Positions 24,201-39,200 of a stretch of 64,000 bases of DNA are shown in pieces; the first letter of the stretch is position 1; each line of letters opens with the position of its first letter. Source of the stretch: Meghimatium bilineatum (Eukaryota; Mollusca; Gastropoda; Stylommatophora; Philomycidae). Where the stretch lies: contig CM067319.1 of NCBI GenBank assembly GCA_034231615.1, forward strand, positions 5,969,501 through 6,033,500. Direction: 5' to 3'. The notes beneath the pieces were generated by a model. It was not told the origin of the DNA, made no database searches, and saw only the letters and a list, made by a program, of their open reading frames with translations. A program made the position numbers and the translations under genes.

Positions 24201-27200
24201 CAAGTGTCATGTTCAAAAGGTGTTTGATATCCTTTGTGCACCATAGTCTTGGTCTGCCTCAGTTCTTTTTCCTGGAACATTTCTCTCCATTAAGAAGAAT
24301 CCCTTGGAGGCAAAACGTAAGTTAACTGCATTACAATAAAACATCTCTCCTGTAAACATAGTGGCAACTGCTGTTATGAAGTGTCCTTTATCTCCACTGA
24401 AAAAAAATAATCTCAAATGCTTAGAGGATTGACTTTATGGTACTCAGATTACTCCATATGTACTGCATCTCTCTGGATGAAATGGCACATCACCTGTAGA
24501 GAGTTAATTTTCCTTTTGCGCTGAAGTTAGGGCAGAGGTCAGATCTCTCCAATTCTGTCTGTTCAAAGCTATTCTGTGCAGTTCTCGAATAGTATGAATA
24601 TTGGTTGTTTTACTTTCTCTAAGTATTGTTCTTCTGAGTGTTTCTTTCGGTCTACCCCTTGCTCTTTTGCCTGTAGGTATCCATTCAAGAGATTGGTGGT
24701 GTATTCTGTTGGTGTCTGCACATAGGACATGCCCGATGTAAGACCAACGGCGTTTTCTGATAACATCTGTGATGAAATTTTGATGTGTCTCTTCTCTGAT
24801 TTTATCATTCGATTTGAATTCACTCCAATAGGTGTTAGTTATCCTACGAAGACATTTGTTCTCGAAACTCAGTAATTTCTTTTCTGAAGATAAAGAGCTT
24901 TTCCAGCTCTTACATCCATATGATAGCACCGGAATAACGCAGGAATTAAATAAGCACATTTTCGTGCGTGTGCTGAGTGACTTTGACTTCCAGATATTAG
25001 ACATTCTATTAAATGCACTTGATGCTAGGGCAATGCGAGTTGTAATTTCTGGCATGACATCACCATCGAGTGTTAATTTGCTTCCTAGATAGGAGAATTT
25101 CTGTACTTTTTCAAGATGTCCATTTAAAGTAATTTCGTTTGGTGAATTGGTGAAGTCCGTAATTTTTGTTTTTGATGAATTGATTTGGAGACCTATTTGT
25201 CCTGCAATGAGTTCTAATCTATCAGTTTTTGTTTGTGCATCTTGATGGTTTTCACTCAATAGTGCAAGATCATCGGCAAAATCCAGGTCTTCTAATGTTG
25301 TTTTATTTATCCATTTGATTCCTAAATTTGTGTTGGATGTGCTTTTTCTCATAGCCCAGTCAATTGCGATATTGAATAGTAATGGTGACATAGGGCAGCC
25401 TTGTTTAACCAGTAATCACATGGAACTGTAGAGAGTAACACTGATAAAAACGTAACTTTGTAGCTTCAACCAGGGATGTTTGTGAAAAAGTTCAATGTGA
25501 AAATGCAACATGAACAAACTGGATATATTTTTGCTGCCTATTGATAATAAGTGAGACTGCTGTACAACTGTATAACAATAATTCTTATGGAAAACACAAG
25601 GTTGTTCAGCTGTACAACTGTATAACAATAATTCTTATGGAAAACACAAGGTTGATCAGCTGTACAATGAATGCACAGACTATCAGCATCAACTAGGTAG
25701 GTACCTTAGTCAATGAGTTGGGGATTGAGATTCATAACTGTATCAGGGCATGGTCTAATCCCTCATTGAACCTAGCATCAACTAGGTAGTGCCTTAGTCA
25801 ATGAGTTGGGGAATGAGATTCATAACAGTGGCAGAAGTTACTGAGAAAATGTTCTGAAAAGTCAATATAAAGACACTGAATACTTATGAGATTACCTGAA
25901 TTCTGTAACATTGACTCAGGGCTGTCTATAAATTATGTCAATAATTATGTGCCAATTTTTTACTTCCCCCCCCCTCCCCCATCCAATCAACAAATTGTCA
26001 AGAATTCAGGGATCCCCATTAGTTATAACAAAAATCACCCTCCCTCCCTCCCCTAAAATTGTTAGCAAAAGTACTAAGACATTGCATGATGTATTTCTGA
26101 TTTGGTGAAAAATGTTTCCAATTCCAACAATTATTTTAGTATATATATTAAAACAATTGTTGTTGGTGTCAACTTTTGCCATCAACTCCCTTTTCCCTCC
26201 CTATCCCTTGTCAACAACTATCAAGCATTTTCAGACACCTCTCCCCCCCCCCCCCCCAATTGTTGACATAATTTATGAATAACCCCTCGAGTTAACTTTG
26301 TTATGAAAATTATTGTAAGTACCCAGAGTCACTGCTAGGCAAATAAATAGTGATGAATTCTTTCAGTGGTACCATAAAGAGGAGGTCATTTGGTGGTCCA
26401 AAAATAAAACTTTACAGTAACCCAACACCAGCAGAAGATATCTTGTGTGACACAGTCCCACATGCTGACACATATCACATAAAACCTGGCCAAATACTAG
26501 CCAATCCTGCCGTCCAGGTTCATATATTTTGGTCATTATCTGTGCTAAAAATATACCGTACATCTCACAGCTTTTATATGCTATACTCAGTTTATATACA
26601 GTATAGCATCACAAACAGCATCACAAACAGCATTGCTGCATGCAGTGCATCATGTTTACAGTGTTTTCTCAGAGACCAACATTATATTCTGAATCAGAGT
26701 TAATTTTGCATGGCAACCTCGACTGCTAGCATGTTTATTGCTTGTTGGTTAACCCTTTAGCTGCTAAATTCTTTCCGCAACGACTTTTACCCTGTGCTGA
26801 ATCCTTCTGTAGTCCTACAAAAATAATAAATCTTTCATGGTACTTGTTACTTATTGACATCAGAAAATAAATTCAGCATGAATAAGATGGTTGATGACTA
26901 TTGGCGCAGGCCGATTTTAGCAATGAGGAGATAGATAACAAAATGGGAATGAACTCATCCTTGCAGCTAAAGGTTAAACAAAATTTCAAATTACAACAGG
27001 AATGTATATGTATGAGGGTTGTTCACTTAAGTTTCAAGACATACTTTTTATTGCTGGAAAATCATAATACGTAGATATGGAAGGTCACAGAATTTGTTAA
27101 ATTTAGGAGATTCAAGAGATGTGATTAATGAGGGATATTTTGACAAGTGACTACTAGGGGTGCTTCCTTCAGTTTCGTGAGTCACAAGGGAACTACTTTA

Positions 27201-30200
27201 CAGTAGGAACCAACTACTTCGTATTCTTCATTTGTTTTCAAACTCCTGCAGATTAGCAGGACGTAGACCAGAAAACAGGATGCATTGTCTTATGGTTTAC
27301 AATTTAGCTGTGATATCTGTACCTGTCGACCTGACACATCTGACCGTATGGCTTCTGGATCTCTTTGACCCTATATGAGATAGGATAGCCTACTCTATCC
27401 CAAAACCTCCTTAGTTGCCTTTTACAACATGCATGAAAGGTAAACAGTGTTGCATTTCTTTGCTATGTTTCAATTCACTACAAAAACAAACATAGTCTGT
27501 AAGTCTACTTTTAAACTCTCTAAAATTGTCCTGAAAAGCAAACAGCTTTCATGTATCAGTAATCCTTGTGTCAAAGGTGTGATATAATAGAAGAATAGGG
27601 AGAAATTCATGGAAAGAGAAAAAAATCAACAAAGATGTTCTAACAAAACTTTGCATAAAAAAGAACTATGAAACAAAATTTCATTAAAAATTTGAAAAAA
27701 TTAAAAAACTTTTCATATGATATGGTATTTGCCACTAATCACCAAAATGCTGTATTAACATTCAAACACTTGATGCGTTTGAAGTTAAAGAATATTATTG
27801 GCAGTAGGGTTAGCAAAAACCAAATATTAATCCCAGAATTTCTTTCATATAAATATTGATGTGCTTTGCATATCTACCTTTATGTCTGTGTGTACATAGC
27901 CCATATATAATGTTGTGGTTTTGCTTTGACCTCTTATTAATATTTAACAAGAAGCAAAAGTGCAGGATAATTAAATTCTACAAATTATTAGAAATATAAA
28001 ATTGACATTTTTATTACAAGTCTTTATCAAGAACAAAAGAAATATTGTGTTTTTAGTGATTCTTAAAATTTGATGATTCTGTGTTTTCACTGTGCATCAA
28101 TTGGATCATAGCCTTACTGCAGTCCGACTGTGTGTTATCAGTTTGTATCTTATTGATAAACAACATTTGTAAAAGTATAAAGCAGTCAGATATCATCTTG
28201 TGAATGCAGGCCTTCCACTCCCCGAGAACCTACGTTCATGAGAGCTGCAACATTTTCAAAACTGGCACCTCAAGCCATGATGGCATACTCTATGAACTCT
28301 ATGATGTCTGAATCCGATGACAGTGTTATTGTGCCTACAATGGTTCAGGTCAGTTTGTAATCAGACATCACGTTTTGTTACAATACTCTTCCTCATACAC
28401 AGATCCGTACCACCAGAACCAGTACAGGCACGCAAATCCTTGACAAGACAATCATACAGAAAAGTAAACATGTTAGAAGCTACAAATGATCAACTTGGCG
28501 CAGAATCCGAGTCTGTAATGTTTTATGCTGCAATGCTTCCAACAGACATCCAGGTCAGTTATGGTCACACTTAACCTCTGTGACACTTCACAGGGAACTC
28601 CATAACATCCTTTACTTAACCTTCCTTAACCCTTTCTTAGGCACTTTTATGAATTTATGTATATTTAAATTGTATTCAACTCTAGTTTTAAAGTTATGTG
28701 CTGTAACGCTTCCAACAGATATTCAGATCAGTTTTGTTCCTCTCTGACACCATCAGATCTCCATAGTTTAAAAAAAAAAAACTCCCTCTAGGTACTTGTA
28801 TGATGTTGTGTAAGTTTGGTTTGTATTACACCCAGATTGTAATATTCATTACTGCAACACAGCCAACAGATATCCAAGTTAGTTATTGTCACTCTCAACC
28901 TCTGTGACACCATGGGATCCATATGGATATTTATTTTTAAAAATCCTTCTATACTTTTATATAAGTTTAGATTGTGCTAAGGTACATCTCTAGTGAATAT
29001 CATTTATCTATCTCATCCATGATGCAATACATTTTAAGTATTTGAAATTGACCACAAGAAGATGCTGTAAGTGACTGTCCGAGACAGGTGTAAACTCAGC
29101 ATCACCATAGGTAATCATTGCACATATTTTAAGAATCCCTGGCAGCTCATAAACTATTGAATGCACTCAGAATTAACTGCCCCTTGACAAAAAATATTTT
29201 TCAGATCAAGTATTAGTATAAGAATTTCTATAATTAATAATAATTATAAAAATTATTAATAAAAATAGATTCGAACTGGACAAGATTAAGATTCTCAAAC
29301 AAGGAATAGAAATATATGGCAGAATTATTGAGTTGATTGTTCAGTGGCATCCCTGTGAATCCTGAGTGGTTGTGGGAGTGAACGCTGAGTGGTTGTGGGA
29401 TTGGTGATGTGAGTTGATTGTTCAGTGGTATCCCTGTGAACCCTGAGTGGTTGTGGGATTGGTGATGTGAGTTGATTGTTCAGTGGCATCACTGTGAACC
29501 CTGAGTGGTTGTGGGATTGGTGATGTGAGTTGATTGTTCAGTGGCATCACTGTGAACCCTGAGTGGTTGTGGGATTGGTGATGTGAGTTGATTGTTCAGT
29601 GGCATCACTGTGAACCCTGAGTGGTTGTGGGATTGGTGATGTGAGTTGATTGTTCTGTGGCATCACTGTGAACCCTGAGTGGTTGTGGGATTGGTGATGT
29701 GAGTTGATTGTTCAGTGGCATCCCTGTGAATCCTGAGTGGTTGTGGGATTGGTGATGTGAGTTGATTGTTCATTGGCATCCCTGTGAATCCTGAGTGGTT
29801 GTGGGAGTGAACCCTGAGTGGTTGTGGGATTGGTGATGTGAGTTGATTGTTCAGTGGCATCCCTGTGAATCCTGAGTGGTTGTGGGATTGGTGATGTGAG
29901 TTGATTGTTCAGTGACATCCCTGTGAACCCTAAGTGGTTGTGGGATTGGTGATGATTTGTTAGAAGTGGAGCAGTATAAAGAAAATTTTACATATGAACT
30001 AAACTCAAAAAAAAAACTAGATATTTCAAATGGCTGGAATATCAGAGGTTACCCTACAATATGAAAATATGGAGGCTTCGGTAACACAGAGCTAATACAA
30101 GTATGAGCAGATATAGGTAAATTAAAGTGTTTACCATGAAATTACCATTACTGAAAATGACACTAATAAAAAAAAACAAGCACAAGACATTACAACTAAA

Positions 30201-33200
30201 TAATTTTTCTTTTGATCTTTGCACCAGCTATATTTGCCTTGTTATGACAATCTATGAAATAATCCAATAATTCTTCCTGCCTCTCCCACACACTTGACAT
30301 GTTTGCCACTCTACAGAATATTCAGAGTTGAATATTTTTTCCTTTACCTTCTCATTACCGTAGGTTTGTTTGTTTCTCTATTATTGTGCTTGCCCTCATG
30401 ATTTGATCCACTCTCTCCCACTATGCTCGGTATGTCTTGTTGTCCTTCTCCCCTCCTTTCCTCCTCCTTACCTATGGCTATCCTTATATATATATATATA
30501 TATATGTACACATATTTTTGTTGTTGTCACATATAGTTTTGATTCTCATGTCTAGATAGATATTCAGCCTGTAAAAATATTCATACAGTGGTATCCTCCT
30601 TTATGGCACACATTTAAAACAAATTTTGGTTCATGTTCGGGAGATGTGACCAAGTTTTAGCAGAATAAACCATAAACTCGTAACAATATTAAACCGGTGT
30701 TATTGTATGAAACTTTGTAGGGGTACATAATCACTAGTAGTATAAACATTACTTTTATTAGGTCCCTTTGTTGGCATTTAAGTTAACAAATATAGCATGG
30801 AGAGTAGATTGCATAATTTAGTTTTTGTGAGGGGGAGTGTTAGAGTTCTAGTATTGAGGAGTAGGATGTTTAGTGGTTAGAAGGGGGGGGTGGGGTAGGT
30901 TATATTTCTGTGACAACATGGAACATCTGTAAATTATAACAGAGATTACATGGCTCTGCGCATAACATTAAAAAGTTGAACCATTATCATGTGATTTGGT
31001 CACATGTGTTGGTCATGTACCCATATATTCCTACTTAACAACACTTGTAAATCCCCACTTATATTTATTCTTTATTGTTTGTATTGTATATGGTGAATTT
31101 CTAGTACATAAATATTTTGTTGGTCTGGACTAAGTTATTGTTCTTCTTCTTCTGCGTTCAGCATGTGGTCATGCTATACCGTCAGACCTGTCATCACGAC
31201 GAAGTCCACTGTCTTCTCCAGGTCAGAGCGGCTGCCACATAGCTTTTGCCTCAAGTCTGTATCCTCTGGCCAGGTCTGCTGTCTTTGCTCTTTGTATGTT
31301 GGGCAGTCCTGAAGTATGTGTTCTGGAGTCTGGGTTCCGGATCCACATGGACATTCATCTGTGTATGAGATCCTTAATCAATAAAGGTGACCCAACTGTT
31401 TGCAGTGGCCTGTTCTAAGGCGAAATATTGTGGTCTGTTGATATCTTTGGAGGAGATCTATTGCATGATGTTAGTATTCCCCTTCTATTTGTTTCTTCCA
31501 CTTTGCTGAGTATGTGTTGCGGATTATTTGTTTTTACTTCTCCGTAAGACAGTGGGTGTCTGTGTTGCTCCATTTCACTGCCTGCCTTTGACAGAGCATC
31601 CGCTTTCTCATTTCCCGTGATTCCACAGTGTGATGGTATCCACTGAAGGGCAATAGCTGTTGTTTTTTGGATCTGTCTTAGCTCATGTCTGATGTTGTAC
31701 AGAAGGCTTTTGTTTCTGTTGTTCTGGATTGATTCCAGTAGGGATCTGCAATCTGTAAATATGTCTATCTTCTTTGGTCTTGGCAGTCCTGGTTCAGTGA
31801 AGACTTTCAGTGCTAAGTTATTGTTGTATTTCACTACAGAATAAAATAGGTACATATGAAAAAACACCAAACTAATATTTTGATAGTCGAAAAACAGGCT
31901 GACACACAAAAAGTATAGCTAAAGGTGTATAAAACAGACTAAATCAATATTAGGGAGATAAAATAATATCTTGATATTGAAATAACAACCATAAGGTCTT
32001 TATCCAGAAAACAATACAAGACAAAGAACAGATAATTAAAAATAATGTTATTGCAAATTGACTATTGTTTTATGTGTCTGTTTGTGAAATGTAAATCTTA
32101 TTAATTTGTTTTCCATTATAACCTATTGGTAAACAACATTGCTAAAATGAACACTCGCTAGTTCCAATATGAATTATTCACTACAGCCATAAAAAAATTT
32201 CTTGACATTTTACTCCAGTAGTTTGCCATTGCTTTCAGGAGGAATATCCGATTATTATGACTTTGAAGAAATCACATACATTTTCACTCGCCATATTGGC
32301 TGGAAGTCCCTGAGAGTGCTGTAGAAAAGTTGTGAAAATACCATGGACTGCAAGAAAAATAAACCATGAGGTGCATCAGAACAATATTGATGAACGTAAT
32401 ACTATAGTGGCCACTTTAACAGCATCGCTGGTAACAAGCAATATCGCTGATGAGGAACTGGTCTTGCTGGAGGATGTAAAATAGACCATAAAGAAAACAT
32501 TAGAAAACACCAGGACCTAATGGAATACTCTAAAGCCTCCTGAAAGATATTGTAGACGACCGCTTAAAAAAAACAATTGTTGATAATTTCAACACAAGTC
32601 TGAAAACAGGACGCGTACAATCCAGAAGAGTACAATCAACGCCCAGGAAGGTTGGCTTCTAATATTAAGGAAAAAGCTAGGTACTTTCAGTCACACTAAA
32701 GGACATGATGGCATGGAGAGAGTGTTAGTAAAGGCAACAGGGGTAAAGGCCACCCAAGACGCTGTTGGATTGAGGAATGCCTGCACATGTCCCTAAAAGA
32801 GGTGGGACAGCTTGCTCAAGACTGCGGAGGATTCAAAAGAACCATAGAGAAGACTACTTTCTGGAAAGAATATGTCACTTGATGATGATGAAACAGTTTT
32901 ACTGCAGGTCAATTATCGATTGTCGTATACATGCAGTATTAAAAACTTGTGACTGCATGTTTTCTCATTAGGGAGTGCAAGGAGGTGATTTTGGCTATGC
33001 GATAAAAGGCCACATGTCCTTACTGTCACCAAAACATATACAGGGGGGGGGGTACTTAATTTACCGTTGACAGAAAAACACCCACTCTTTACCTGGAGTC
33101 AAAACCCTGGGCTCTAGGCTATGAGACTAACGCTCTAACCTCTCAGCCATATGCCAAACAACACTGTATTACCATTTATAATTCATTTCCTTTCAACATT

Positions 33201-36200
33201 TACCTTTATTTAGTAATGTCTTGTGATCATAGGCAGTGCTATCCTTCATTTGCCATCCTTCATTTGCCATATTCTGTTTTGTATTTTTGATAAAGACCTT
33301 GTAGTTGAAACGTTGATTTGTTTATATATCCTATGTGCACCCATTGATTTACAAATCTTTATTACCCTGCTTTTGAAGTTTTCTACTTATGGACAGGTTT
33401 TTAACAATGATAAATTCTGACAAATATTTATATATTTTTGGCTTAAAGTAACATAGGATATATGTAATATCATTAACAAATTTCAGAAGACATGGCCAGT
33501 AGTAAATGAATGTTAAGTATAAAAATAATGATTATGTTTGATTCAGATTGCATTCTGAATTAATAATTTATTTGGATCCAATATTCTAACCAACAGCAAT
33601 TATTTATTTGTTTTGCAGTATTCTATTATAAAACAGTTGTATGTTTTGTTTCAGGTTTTTTTTGCATGAACTGCAATATATTTGAATCCAACATTTTAGT
33701 ATTCACCATAATTAAATCTATCATTTTTGCATGAATCAACTGTTCAGTTGAATTCAACATTCTGACACTGTTCTTGAGTTAGTTACAACATTCCAGTGGT
33801 TGCTTTGATATGCATATAATTTTACAAAGCAGTCATCTTTGCATTCATGCTTAGTTCAACTAATTTGATTGTACATGATATTATGAATAATATATTTATC
33901 AAGCATCAAGGAGTTATAGAAAAAAAATGAGAACGCAGTAGACAGGATTCAAACCCGATTTATCCAGCTGGCTCCTATTTGTCTTGCAACCTTGAAGCAA
34001 CATAACACATCTGAAAAAAACACCTTGTTTCTGTTTATGCGTTATTTATATTTACAAGGAGACTTAATGGTCCTTGTAGTACTGAGGCCTGATGGCACGT
34101 ACTGATGTTAAATGTTTGTGGTCCTCAAGGAATTTTAATATCTATGCAGTGTGTGTGTTTTCATTTTCTGTGTTTTGATTGACTGGTCCATATCCATATG
34201 AGAATATAGGTAAAGGTAGTTCCCATGGCAGCAACCTGCCTTCGGGGATGAAGATAACTCATCATTTACTAAGCAGCAGTAACTATTAGGTGAGGTGTCC
34301 AGTTCCCTTCCTTGCTCTCTTTACCTCCCCTAACTCACACATCAGGTACCCACTTACAGCTGGGTCGACTAGAGGAGCGGTTGTGTCAGGTAAGAAATCA
34401 CGACACAGGCAATTTTTTTGTCCGGGTGTGATTTCAAACCTGGCATGATGTTACCTGATAATAGTAAACAGCTAACTATCAACCCGGCTATATGCTACTC
34501 TTGAGAATAGTAAACAGCTAACTATCAACCCGGCTATATGCTACTCTTGAGAATAGTAAACAGCTAACTATCAACCCGGCTATATGCTACTCTTGAGAAT
34601 AGTAAACAGCTAACTATCAACCCGGCTATATGCTACTCTTGAGAATATAGACATTTGAAGTCTTAACTAAAATTGCATCTTTTTAGAGATGCAGTGTGGT
34701 CAAATTCTGAAAACATGTCTCGATGAGAACAGGTGCCAGTAGCATGGAATTAAAGCATTGCTCAAGTCACATTGTGCCATGAAGTTCTCATTTATAGTAT
34801 TTGTCACAAAGTGTTTTTTTTTTTTTTACAAGGAGTGGTTATATCTTGTAATTTTTTTTAACGTTTCTTTCTATCTATCTATTAATAAACTCGTAACCAG
34901 TCAGGGTTGTAGGGGTATTAGGAATGTAGATTATCCTCTTCTCCCACCTGACATGTCCATAGGTGCTCAGATCTCTGCTTCAGTAAATATTTCGGGGTAT
35001 AACAGCTGATGGTTCTGGTTCTATGTTGGTTCCCTACTCTTTTTGAAATCTTTGTTATGTGTTCTCTATGGACTACACCTATCCTCACTCCCAATTCATG
35101 GATTCTCAATATTTACTCAAAAAAGTTCTTTCTTTCAAAAATCATCAGATCGTGTGGACTCACAGAGAGCAATTAGTATGTCTGTTCGGTCCATAGGCTG
35201 ACTAACTGTTATAGTGATGAGTCTAGTTAATTCATTTCCCTCCACACCTGCATGTCTAGAGACAAAGATAGCGTGATTTTTCACACTGAGGCCTGCATTT
35301 TAGCTCTCTCTCTAATGACTCCATCCATCCCCTACGTACATCACCTGTTTTGACTTTCTGAATCAGTTGTAGGGATACCACATTGAATGCATCAACATAC
35401 AGTCCTTCAGTGATTCTATCTTCAATGTTGCGGTGAGTGAGGAAAAATCTTGTCCTGTCCAGTCCTTGATTTTGTATGTCCGTACTTTTCTTTGTCCTCT
35501 TCTGCTTCTTTCACCTTTGGCCATTCCATAAAGTATCTTTATTGAAATGGAAACCCGCCAAAGACGGATGTGTCGGGCCATTGGCGCAAATAAAACCGTG
35601 ACACAACACATTTCCATTCTCTGGACTACATCCTGCTGAAAATCTAGTAGGACAATGGTCCTGCTACAAAAGAGATCCAGCGGGAGTTTGAGAATGAACA
35701 CTGAAGAAGAAGAAGAAATGGAATCATGTCAACATACATGTCCAAACCATGCAAGTTTTATTATCCATTGCAATAATTCAGTGGACGAAAGGTTTAACTG
35801 GTGGATATATTTACTTTATTAAGTATGATAAAACTGTTTTAAACTCTATCTCTTGATAAGTGTTTACCTTCCCTGCTGTAATCTGCTTAGAAGTAACTAT
35901 AAAAATTGCATTTTATTGGCTTACTGGCAGAAGGGATCATCTTAGCTGCCTGTTTTAGTGGCTTCCCTGAGAATAGGAGTTAAAATGTATGAAATAGCAA
36001 TTTCTAAATGCAATGTTAAATTATTTAATCCATCAATCCGGAGACCTATAATCTGTCAAGATCATAGAGGTACTACATCTGTTTGTTAAGATCCAACCTT
36101 TGCATTACCCCATGGAATCTGATGGGTTATGGGTTAAAGATGGATGGATTAAATCATTTTATGTTTCATTTATAAATTGCCATTTCATGTATTTTAAAAT

Positions 36201-39200
36201 ATATCATAGAATTATGATATAATAGTTTAGTTTAACTGATTAATTCCGAGGTGATATAATAATTTAGTTTTAACTGATTAATTCCGAGGTCTTTTTTGGC
36301 ATTATGATGCAGTTGTTTATTTATAGACTTCGAAAAATGATCAGTCTGTTTTGTGGCAGTTTATAATAATAATTTATGTATGGCTGTGATGACTGACATA
36401 ACAATCAGAATATTATTTATGAAAACCAATGTAACAATTTTTGTACTATTGATGTAACAATCAGAATATTATTTTTGAAAGCTGTTGTAACAGTTAGTGT
36501 GTAACTGATGGCTAAAGTAACAAACTGAATGTTATTTTTAAAAACTTTTTTAACTGTGTGTTATGAATGATATAACAAACTTTGTTATGACTAATGTAAC
36601 AATCAAAATGTTATTTTTAATGCTTTTGTAACAGTTTGTTATGAATGATGTAACAAGCTGCATATTATTTTTGAAAACTTTTGTAACAGTTTGTTATGAA
36701 TGATGTAACAATCAAAATGTTATTTTTTAAAACTTTTGTAACAGTTTGTTATGAATGATGTAACAATCAAAATGTTATTTTTTTAAACTTTTGTAACAGT
36801 TTGTTATGAATGATGTAACAATCAAAATGTTATTTTTTTAAACTTTTGTAACAGTTTGTTATGAATGATGTAACAATCAAAATGTTATTTTTTAAAACTT
36901 TTGTAACAGTTTGTTATGAATGATGTAACAATCAAAATGTTATTTTTTAAAACTTTTGTAACAGTTTGTTATGAATGATGTAACAATCAAAATGTTATTT
37001 TTTAAAACTTTTGTAACAGTTTGTTATGAATGATGTAACAATCAAAATGTTATTTTTTAAAACTTTTGTAACAGTTTGTTATGAATGATGTAACAATCAA
37101 AATGTTATTTTTAAAAACTTTTGTAACAGTTTGTTATGAATGATGTAACAATCAAAATGTTAATTTTTAAAACTTTTGTAACAGTTTGTTATGAATGATG
37201 TAACAATCTGAATTATTTTTTTTTAACATCAGGATCTTAGGGATGCCAAATTGGAGACATTAGCCCAAAAATGCCTTCCAAATACAACTGTTCTCAGAAA
37301 TTTAGTTTACAGAAAAATCATTCATTGATGTTAAAAATCCCAGATTTTCTTTTGTACCTCTTCTCCTTCCACTCTTAACTGTTCATGGCAAAATAATTTT
37401 AGAAAGGAAAAAGTGTAGAGTGTATTTCATTACAATTAATTACTACTTGTCCAAACCAAGCAAGTTTATACAGTTTCACATCGTATGATGATGATAGTCT
37501 TTGTTACATCCACTTGATGAAGTTCAGTTAAGAGTTATATTTATGTGCTCATAGGTTTCTGATACTATTTATGATAGCCTCAAAGATCCTTATTGTGGGC
37601 GTGGGATGATCACTTTCTATGGTTTGAAGAAATGATGGTTCGATCAACCCTTAACTGTCTAGCTAGCCTCCATTGTTGATCTGCTGCATTTATCCTTTTT
37701 TTAGAGAATGTTGCGTCTGTTTTTATTGCAGACTGCCATGTAGCTCTTTTTCATGCAGTATCTTTCCATGTGTCAAGGTTTATACCAAAGATTTTCCATA
37801 AGATCTTTAGTGAATCCTTGTAATGCTTCTTTTGTCCACATTGTGAGCATGTGCACTTCTTAATCTCACCATAGAGAAGTATTTTTGATAGATGGGGGAT
37901 CTAGTATACTACAAGACCTGCCTAATGAATTTATGTCTGCACCAGATTAGTATCAATGACAGGATCAGTACACTTAAATAATTAATCACTAAGTATGAGA
38001 CATTGCCTTCTGATTGGACGAAAGTTACGTAAAGTGATGTGTCAAATATTTATCTCATTACCTGGGTTTCTATACACATTTAAGTTCAAGTTAAATTTAA
38101 AAAATACTTATGGTGGTATACACTCTTTTCGAGCACAGAAGCTAGCCAAATTGATTCTATCAGAACTTTTAACTATCAAATGAATTTAAATAGTGGAGGG
38201 AATCATCAAGGATAGAAGAAGCAGAGGAGGACAAATAAAAGTATGGATAGACAATATCAAGGACTGGACAAGGCAAGATATTTCCTCACTTTCCTACATT
38301 ATTGAAGAGAGAAATTGCTGGAGGAGTGTATTGTGTTGATGCATCCAATGTGGTACCTCTCTGAACATGACGGGTTACAGGTTTATAGATAGATAGACAT
38401 AAAAAATAGTGGAGGTCGCAGTTCTAGTAATCTACATTTGATTTGAACCAATTGTTTATAAGAAGTCTTACACATTTAGACTGCTATCAAGTTTTCATCC
38501 CAACAATGTTTGAGATGGTAGTCTGTTAAATATTAAACCTTGTTTTTTTGTGTGTGCAATATAACATTTTTGTGCTTTTGAATGATTTCTCTTCTATGCT
38601 AATTAGTTCCTCGCAGGGGATTCCGATCTGTCTCCTAATTGTTTTCCACCAAGTATTCTGTGGCTTATCACCTCTGCTCTTTCACATTGTGGGTTCCAGA
38701 CAAATGCATATCTGGCTATTTGAGATGTTAGTCAGTGCTCTTTTCTTCAAACAGAGAACATGAGAAGAGGCCGGTCAAAGCAAAGATGTTGACTTTTGGA
38801 GCCTCAAAATTGGAGGAGAACATCAGAGCATGCAGCGACATCATTGCTGACGATGCAGAAGGTAATGAACCTATGCTCCAGCGTGTCATGTACAGTGCAC
38901 CTATGCCAGTTCCAATAATGCCGGTTCCAGAGGTCCAGGTCAGATTGACATTCAGATCCATCTGTTTATAATTTCTATGACAGCTTTATTCATTAACAGC
39001 TTCTGTGTGACTGCTCTTCATTAATAGCTTGTGTATGATTGTTCTTCACTGATGGCTTCTGTAAATTATACCATAATGTGATCAATTCATCCAACTCTTA
39101 AAACTAAATCTTATATCCCAGCAGTATAAGAACAAGTACCAACATTCCAATTTTTTAATATTATGTGCAGTTTCATTCCAACTTTGGTATAGTATGTGCA

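Noticed and set aside
24504-25391. Host gene for a 295-residue protein
   Set aside because: It has FADD and other reverse transcriptase motifs and lacks endonuclease and motif A: a 5'-truncated LINE.
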